Shown here: positions 56,716 to 63,639 of the stretch, in pieces
Layout of the letters: the number at the start of each line of letters is the position of its first letter
Position numbering within the stretch: the first letter of the stretch is position 1
The notes under the pieces: generated by a model
The model's input: the letters and a program-made list of their open reading frames with translations, nothing else
Told to the model about the DNA's origin: nothing
Databases searched by the model: none
Program-made: the position numbers and the translations under genes
NCBI GenBank assembly: GCA_037447655.1
Contig: JBBHKE010000437.1
Coordinates: 1-63,639 of the forward strand
Source of the DNA: Zygnema cylindricum
Lineage: Eukaryota; Streptophyta; Zygnematophyceae; Zygnematales; Zygnemataceae
Direction: 5' to 3'
Length of the DNA stretch: 63,639 nt

Positions 56716-57269
56716 GTGATGCACAGTTCACCGCGAAACATTATTAGTGTCAAAATTTAAATAGTGTTGAAGAAAATTTATCATACTTGATGCTAATTAA
56801 AAATTTGAAATTTTTCAAAAAAAAGGTGTATTCTAATTTCGGCATTAATGCTAATTTGGGAACAAGAATAATGGAATATTCGTCGTACGACTATATACAT
56901 TAGTATATGTATTCGTACAAAATATTAGAAATCGTACGCCGTCGCGAATTTAAAATATTTGTACATGTGATACTAATTTACGTATCACACTAATCCCGTT
57001 TTTTTTAGCGCACGCCCTTATGCGCGCGCGTCTGATTTAATTCATTTTTTGTAAATTTTCCCTTAAAAAGATACATTTATGTACGGTGTGACATCGACCG
57101 TACACCACACAATTTATATTTTATTGTACTTTCGTTTTTTACGCTATTTTTGTATTGTACCTTAATTAAAATAAAAGAAAATTTAAAATCATGTATCCTA
57201 TTTGAGGAAAAACATCAAAATTATAAAAACCAAAATTAGAGTTATATACACTAATAACGATTCGCGGTG
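56716..57269. mobile_element. TA-flanked family member, copy 6 (longer)
   Basis: Left GTTCACCGCGAAACATTATTAG and right read inward CACCGCGAATCGTTATTAG. TAGTGATG occurs at both borders. About 550 bp. Its right part (57010-57269) resembles 4890-5176. Left boundary approximate. Confidence 0.65.
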
Positions 57270-57816
57270 TAGTGATGTGCTATGACGTAGGCGATTGCGC
57301 ACAACCAAATTAGAGTACAGTTCCAAAGGTGCCCTTCAATAAAAACGGTCACAGGAAACCACAAATTCAGCATATAATCAGTCGAGCAACGCTGTTCTTA
57401 ACAACTCAAACTTTAAAATACATTTTACGATATCTTGACATTGGAACTACGCGCTTTCGTATGCGTCCGAAACTCTGAAGTCCCAAACTCTGAAATCCGA
57501 ACCTATGAATAGTATGGAATTCAGTGCGAAGTTTAGCTCAGTGCGAATTTTGCTAAACGTGTGAAGCTGCCATGTTTCAATTATCAATGAACCAACGCAT
57601 GGAGATTTTCATAGCTTTAATGAAACGCAATGTGGGAAATGTTCGCAGAATTGTCGGCTCTGAATTACACACTGGATTGTGCACTGAAATCTCCACAGTT
57701 CGACACTTGTCGTTTGAAACCCTAATTTTTCTCCATCTTCTCTTGCCTCATCCTAACGTTTGACATAATTTTGTCTTGTCCATTTCATAATAAGTGTTAC
57801 TAAAATAGAATGGCTA

Positions 57817-58165
57817 TAAAAGAGGAAATGTACATTGAAAGACTATGCAAATTTCTTACAGAAAGACATGGCGGACAAAAGCCACAACAACTCGAAATTC
57901 AAAATTTAAGGAGTGAAAAGATACATTTAAGAGCCACAACAACTCGAAATTCAAATTTTTAGGTCTGAAAAAAACACATTTAATCTACAGTACTTTACCG
58001 TACACTAAAATTTTGAAAATTGTACAATTGCTTCAACAAGCTATTTTAGTTGCACTATCGTGTATTTACACACTTGTAAAATTATTGAATATAGCAAAAT
58101 GAAGTGTTTAGAACTTATCGGCATTCTGTTTTTCCATGTTGTTTTAAACTACGATGTATCAAAGT
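57817..58165. repeat. Dispersed ~300-bp repeat, copy 2
   Basis: Same orientation as 54045-54344. It carries an extra internal tandem copy of AGCCACAACAACTCGAAATT (near 57892 and 57932). The two copies bracket the MITE block. Confidence 0.72.
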
Positions 58166-58539
58166 ACTTTCGCATGTAACCGAAACTTAGTCTCGTTACT
58201 TTGTTTTTAGCGAAGATTCTCCGTACATATTTCAGAGCATTCGGATGTAAACGCAAAGAACTTGTTACTTAAAAAAGTGACTTACGTAGACGTGTACAAA
58301 ATTGTGTGCAAGATGAACTGGTACACAAAATGAGGCGTAACTTCCATTCGGCTTCAATTTGAGGCGTCTTTCTGCACGCTGTACAAATTTTGTGACTTCG
58401 TAATCTTTGTTCGCCACATTGTCGACGTGGAGGCTTTCAGCACACTGCCGTATTGAGCACTGCACACAATGCCTCTCTTCTCTACCATTTAATGTCTTTG
58501 TACTTTCCACCTTCCACTTTCCCCATTCCTGCAAAAACG

Positions 58540-59560
58540 GATTCAAAGCATATCAACATATTGTATTGAAATAGGGAAGGAGGACAAACATTTATTTACA
58601 GTCTCTTATACAGCTATGTATGTTCAACTTGATAGTGATATTGGCAAATGTTGTTTGGTAATGAAAACAAAATAATGCAAAGAAAGTTTAAACACATTTT
58701 ATACCTCAAAAACCAAAGATATAACATGAAATAAAGAAGGAAAAACTAATTTGCTTAACATGAAATAAACAAGAAAAAACAAAAATTTTATGTAATTTTC
58801 TGCTCATTTTTATTGAATAACTGTTCACAATCTGAATTATTTTGTAAATTTCAGTTTAAGGCACTGTAGTTTTCCTTCGTTAAAACTTTTGTACAGCTTA
58901 CAATCTGAACTATTTCCCTATATTCAGTTTAGTACACAATCTGAACTATTTCCCTATATTCAGTTTAGTACACAGTTTAGTACACAGTTTGACAGTATAT
59001 CATAGATGTTTTTGGCTCATTATAATTTTTTGATCAGTTTACTATCTGAACTATATTTCTTTTCTCATTCATGTTCTCAGTTGAGTATAGAGTTTGACAC
59101 TTTTTCATGGTTATTTTTCGGCTCACTATAATTGTTTGAACAGTTTACAATTTGCCCTGCATTCTTTTTTTCAGTATTCTTCTAATTTGATTAGCACACA
59201 ATTTTGACACCGTTTCACTCATTATATTTGTTTGCACAGCTTACAATCTGAACTACAATTTAAACATGAACTAAACATTCTACTATTCTATTTGATACAT
59301 TGACATTAAATGTTGTTAAAAAACGAATTTAAATTAAAATCGACTGTTATTACTTTTACTTTAGGGTGCATCTATACACGAAAGTGGAATTCAAGGTATT
59401 TAGGAAAACGAGATGATTCATACATAAAAGTCATCTCAACTTCCACATTTACGCAAGTGAAACTAATACATATTAATTAAAAAGGTGGATTTGGAATATA
59501 ACATTAAAATATGCCACCTCAATATTAGAAACAATGTATGAATTTTAACATTAAAAGTGA
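58540..59560. other. Non-coding AT-rich flank with short tandem repeats
   Basis: Includes a roughly 34-bp unit twice at about 58898-58965 (ATCTGAACTATTTCCCTATA) and recurrent CAGTTTACAATCTGAACT words to 59250. No gene seen. Confidence 0.6.
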
Positions 59561-61101
59561 CCAATATTTTTCATGGCGGATCAGGAATAGAATAAGCAAT
59601 ATTTGGTGATGATAATTCAAAATTTGTCACTTGTCTTGATAACGACCATCCAAATTGTCATGAAAACGATCTTGGCGTCCATATTTGATGACCGACAAAT
59701 TTGACAAATAACTCAAACAACTATAACGAAAATGGTGGCCGAAATTACAACTAGGACACTCTATCGACAAACAATTGCTCAACCTCATTCAAATGATTTG
59801 TATTATATCGAACCAAAGTCAACACATTGGGCAGATGAGGAGTTGCAAGGTTATAGCGAAGAACAATTTCGTTAACTATTACGTCTTAAAAAAAAATTGG
59901 TTAGTGAACTACAAAATGAGTTGAACACCTCTCTTCTCCAAAGACTCCAAAACATATTTAATAGACGGTTGAGTGTTTAGAAACATATTTTAATTGCATT
60001 GATAAGATTAGGTCACTAAGAGGATTAATACGTACTTTAGAAGAGTTTGGTGTAGGAATCTCAACTGTGTGTGAAGCTTTCCGGTAGATTATAGAGGCAA
60101 TTGTTGAAAAGCTACGACAATGGATTTGATAGCCGACGGAGGAAGAATTGCAAGACACAAACGATTTTATTTTTTCGAAAAAAAATGGTTACCAAACTCT
60201 GTTGGTATTATAGATTGCACAAACATTGTAATTACACTTTGGAACGACATGTTACCGATAGACTATTACAATTAAAAAAAAAATATTCAACAGTAGTGTA
60301 GGCGGTTGTAGACCACCAAATGAGATTTATAAATTTGGGATCCCGGGATCGATTTACGACTTTAGAGTTTTCAGAAGATCAAAATTGGGGGAAAATTTTG
60401 AGGAAAAAATATATACAAACGGTAGTGTTTTCCAATAGGGTATTACTAACAATTTTCCATACTTTGTAAGGGACGCCAGCTACGCATTACACCCCAATGT
60501 GATAATGTCGTACCCTTGTACAAGACAAACTCTACCGAAAACCAAGTTTAATTTTCAGCATGCATCACTTAAAATGGTAGTGGAAAGAGCATTGAGGAAG
60601 TTGAAATGTGAATAGAGATTCCATTTGAAGATATTGCATCCTAAAAAAGAATCGTTGTTGACATTCATTTTGGCTGCTTCTATCTTGCACAATATCGTTA
60701 TTGCACGGAATGAAACAAACATCGAATGGGAGCTTGAGTTTTAGATCGAACAAAAGAATTATAAAAGTGGCGTTTGACAAAGAGCCGCTCGAATCGCTAA
60801 GGCCCAAGAACAACGAGAACAATGGGTACAACGAGGTGGAGAAGTGGAAAGAAGATTTGGTGGTCTTAGATCCACCAGAATCCAATGTATGGAAATAAAA
60901 GATGTTTTATGTGACTATGTTACAAGGACATGGACGGGGGAAAATAACGATGACGGTGTATACATCTCGGATGCTGAAATTAGGGGTTTGGATATAGAAG
61001 TTGATGATGTTGAGCAAATGCTTCATCATAACAGTTCAAGGATACAATCGATGACAAGGACCTTGATGAGTAATGGTTTTGATATGTTGCATGTACGGTG
61101 A
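59561..61101 (+). pseudogene. PIF/Harbinger (HARBI1-like) transposase relic, copy 1
   Basis: Colinear with the minus-strand copy at 62170-63639 but with several stops and shifts (for example TAA in the SEEQF region near 59876). Recognisable parts: IEPKSTHWADEELQGY near 59810, IIDCTNIVITLWNDMLP near 60210 (first catalytic Asp kept), and VVERALRKLK near 60580. The C-terminal region continues past the shared homology (ends about 60930) to a stop at 61101. Confidence 0.75.
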
Positions 61102-62169
61102 CGACATTTAGTCTAATTTTTCTCAAAATTACAATTTTTTTTACAATTTTATCGTTTTTGGGATTTACAATATAAATTATCTTGCAAATGTAAAGTGTGA
61201 TGTATAACATTCAAATTTTAGTAGAATAGCACAGCCAACCTTTTTGTATTATGTTTTCGTACATTTGGTATACAATTTTTAGTGTTTCTATTTTTGTGTG
61301 TATTTTATGGCTTTTGTTTTATATTTTCTTATATTTGACATACAATTTTTAGTGTTTATACTTTTATTTGTATTTTATAGCTATGTTTTTGTCTCTTGTC
61401 TTTTGTGACAATCCTCCTTTATTGCTCTCTGATGATGCCTCAATTCCATGTGTTATAAGTAATAAATTTCAGCTACATTGTTGTCTTTGTGTTTTTGACT
61501 CTTTGTCTCTTTTCTTATCTCTCTATCTTTGTATGCGTCTCTTTGCCTCTATCTCTCTCGGTCTTTGTTGCTCTGTCCTATGTTGTTCTGTCCTATGTCT
61601 TTCAGTCTTTGTGTCTTTTTTGTGTCTTCTTTGTCTTGCTGTCGATTCCATGTGTTATAACTAATCAATTTCAGCTACATTGTTCACAGTTTCAGTTTTC
61701 ACAATTTTTCCTTACTATTGGTGGACAATTTTCACAATTGTTCCCTACTATTGGTGGACAGTCAATTTTCATTTCCATCAAAATTACTTTCTATGGGAAT
61801 TGTTGTTACAGCTCAGCCATATGTTTCAACTGCATATGTTCTCATTTATAATTTCCAGTTAACAGTTTTCAATATATGGTCAATTACCTTTGTCACATAT
61901 ATCTTTCAATTGTTGAGACATTTACCATAATTGCCGAAATAGACTAATTTCCATGTTTGTGAAATGTTTGATGGCTTAAATTTGCCAATTACAGTCGCGG
62001 TTCGCGGTCACAACAATCACATGTTTATCATCCTCGGTATAAAACACAAATGTATTGTTCCATTAATAATAATGCTCGGATTTAAGGATCAAGTACGATA
62101 TTAATTTTAATGTGCTTTGTTGTATTGCAAATTTATAATTAGTTGACAGTTAATAAAACAGTTAAATGT
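61102..62169. other. Spacer between convergent Harbinger copies
   Basis: T-rich, with TACAATTTTTAGTGTTT repeated near 61270 and 61340, TCTTTGTCTCT-type simple sequence, and a roughly 32-bp unit (CTATTGGTGGACAATTTTCA) twice near 61700-61755. No gene seen. Confidence 0.6.
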
Positions 62170-63639
62170 CAATGTCCTTATAACATAGTCACATAAAACA
62201 TCTCCTATTTTCATACATTGGATTCTGGTGGATCTAGAACCACCCATTTTTTTTTCCACTTCTCCACCTAATTGTTTTTGCTCCTTGTTTTTTTTGGGCC
62301 ATAGTGATTCGATCGGCTCTTTGTCGAACGCCACTTTCATTATTTTTTTGTTCGTTTTGAAACTCAAGCTCCCAATCGATGGTTGTTTCATTCTGTGCAA
62401 TGGAGATATTGTGCAAGATAGAAGCAACCAAAATGAATGTCAACAACGATTTTTTTTGAGGATGCAATATCTTCAAAAAAAAATTCCACTGACATTTCAA
62501 CTTCCCAAATGCTCTTTCCACGACTATCTTAAGTGATGTATGCTGAAAATTAAACTTGGTTTGCGATGGAGTTATACGTGTCAACATCCCAAATGCTCTT
62601 TCCACGACTATCTTAAGTGATGTATGCTGAAAATTAAACTTGGTTTGCGATGGAGTTATACGTGTACCAGGGTACGACACTATCACATTGGGTTGTAATG
62701 CGTAGCCGATATCCTTTACAAGGTATGGAAAAACATTAGTAATTCCCCTTCGGAAAAACACTACCGCTTGCATATAATTTTTCCTCGAAATTTCCCCCAA
62801 TTTTGATCTTGTGAAAACTCTAAATTCGTGAATTGATCCGCGGGATCCCAAATTTATGTTTATAAATCTCATTCGGTGGTCTACGACTGCTTGCACTACG
62901 ATTGATTATTTTTTTTTGCATTGTAATAGTCTATCGGTAACATATTGTTCCAAAGTGTAATTACAATGTGTATGCAATTTATAGCACCAACACAGTTTGG
63001 TAACCCTTTTTTTTCCGAAAATAAATCCTTTTTGTTTAGCAATTTTTCCTCTGTCTGCCATGTTATCCAATGTCGAAGATTTTCAACAATCGCCTCCATG
63101 ACCTTCCAAAAAACTTCACACCCCTTTTTTTTGCTACACCACACTCTTTTGAAGTACGTATCAATCCTCTTTGGTGCCGTAATCTTATCAATGCAATTAC
63201 TATCTGTTTCTCCACATTAACTGTCTATTCAGTATGTTTTGGAGTCAAGGGGGAGGAGAGATGTTAAACTCATGTTGTAGGTCACTAACCAAGAAATTCG
63301 CAGTATTTTTTTTAAGGTGGAATAGTTGACAAAATCTTTCCTCGCTATAACCTTGCAACTCCTCATTTGCCCAATGTGTTGACCTTGGTTCGATATAATA
63401 CAAACCATTTGTATGAGGTTGAGTAATTGTTTGTCGATGAAGTGTCCTAGTTGTAATGTCGACCACCATTTTCGTTATAGCCGTTTGAGTTATTTGTCGA
63501 ATTTGTCGGTCGTCAAATATAAACGCCAAGAACGTTTTCATGACAATTTGGATGGTCGTTATCAAGACAATTGACAAATTTTGAATTATCATCGCCAAAT
63601 ATTGCTTCTTCTGTTCTTGATCTGCCCTGAAAATATTGG
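62170..63639 (-). pseudogene. PIF/Harbinger (HARBI1-like) transposase relic, copy 2
   Basis: DDE_Tnp_4-type nuclease, running off the right edge. Frame segments: 63598-63245 (IEPRSTHWANEELQGYSEER), 63144-62896 (LPNCVGAINCIHIVITLWNN), 62896-62234 (AVVDHRMRFININLGSRGSI, then VVERAFGKLKCQWNF, LVASILHNI). The first catalytic Asp (GAIDG-type) reads Asn and the second (SIHDxxVF-type) reads Glu; the final Glu in VVERAFG remains. An 84-bp tandem duplication sits in the third segment. Inactive as encoded. Confidence 0.8.
62503..62670. repeat. 84-bp tandem duplication inside transposase copy 2
   Basis: TCCCAAATGCTCTTTCCACG starts at 62503 and again at 62587. It adds 28 codons in frame and duplicates the ERAFG helix that carries the last catalytic Glu. 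Copy 1 has a single unit. Confidence 0.9.

Noticed and set aside
57572-57763. 63-codon plus-strand frame
   Set aside because: Short, unsupported and in a repeat-rich stretch.
58265-58546. 93-codon minus-strand frame with clustered Cys (HCVQCSIRQC)
   Set aside because: No recognised domain, no splice partners, and isolated between repeats; treated as chance though not excluded.

Overview
This is a eukaryotic nuclear window and almost certainly from the green-plant (streptophyte) lineage. The evidence is intron-rich genes with GT-AG introns, plant-type TTTAGGG repeats, Ty1/copia elements primed with an initiator-Met-tRNA-type primer binding site, and proteins that read most like plant versions. 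No tRNA, rRNA, CRISPR array or operon was seen. The genus cannot be named from sequence alone; a charophyte alga would fit the large repeat-filled introns, but that is inference.

Five protein-coding loci can be read exon by exon. (1) Minus strand, 61-699: first exon of a membrane-anchored GH43-like glycosidase that runs off the left edge. (2) Plus strand, 6199-11193: a five-exon 4'-phosphopantetheinyl transferase, complete except for four apparent +1 shifts in G/C runs or dinucleotides. (3) Minus strand, 14254-12690: a three-exon coiled-coil protein of unknown function. (4) Plus strand, 35932-41223: a six-exon RIT1 (initiator tRNA A64 2'-O-ribosyl phosphate transferase) of about 715 aa with an extra acidic insert. 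(5) Minus strand, 53626-44132: a clean twelve-exon condensin kleisin CAP-H of about 730 aa. RIT1 and CAP-H converge tail to tail across a 664-base assembly gap.

The middle (17.6-34.7 kb) is a nested retrotransposon graveyard. An old copia element (B) carries a young copia element (A, LTRs about 99% alike, 5-bp target duplication CTTTG) inside its gag. B shares its right LTR with a third truncated copy (C). A decayed non-LTR element and an inverted copia relic (D) follow. The right end (54-63.6 kb) holds a block of TA-flanked foldback elements, one nested inside another, and two convergent PIF/Harbinger transposase copies.

Low-complexity DNA is unusually prominent: a 1.6-kb (CCCT)n array in a CAP-H intron, a 0.95-kb (CT)n/(CCCT)n array in the transferase gene, a 0.7-kb (TA)n array, a satellite of about 150-bp units at 1.1-1.8 kb, and an AT-rich island at 14.6-16.95 kb with decayed coding remnants of unknown origin. 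The genes are unrelated housekeeping functions. I found no convincing new multi-gene system; the best leads are the intronic tetranucleotide arrays, the clustered frameshifts, the TA-flanked element family and the AT-rich island.
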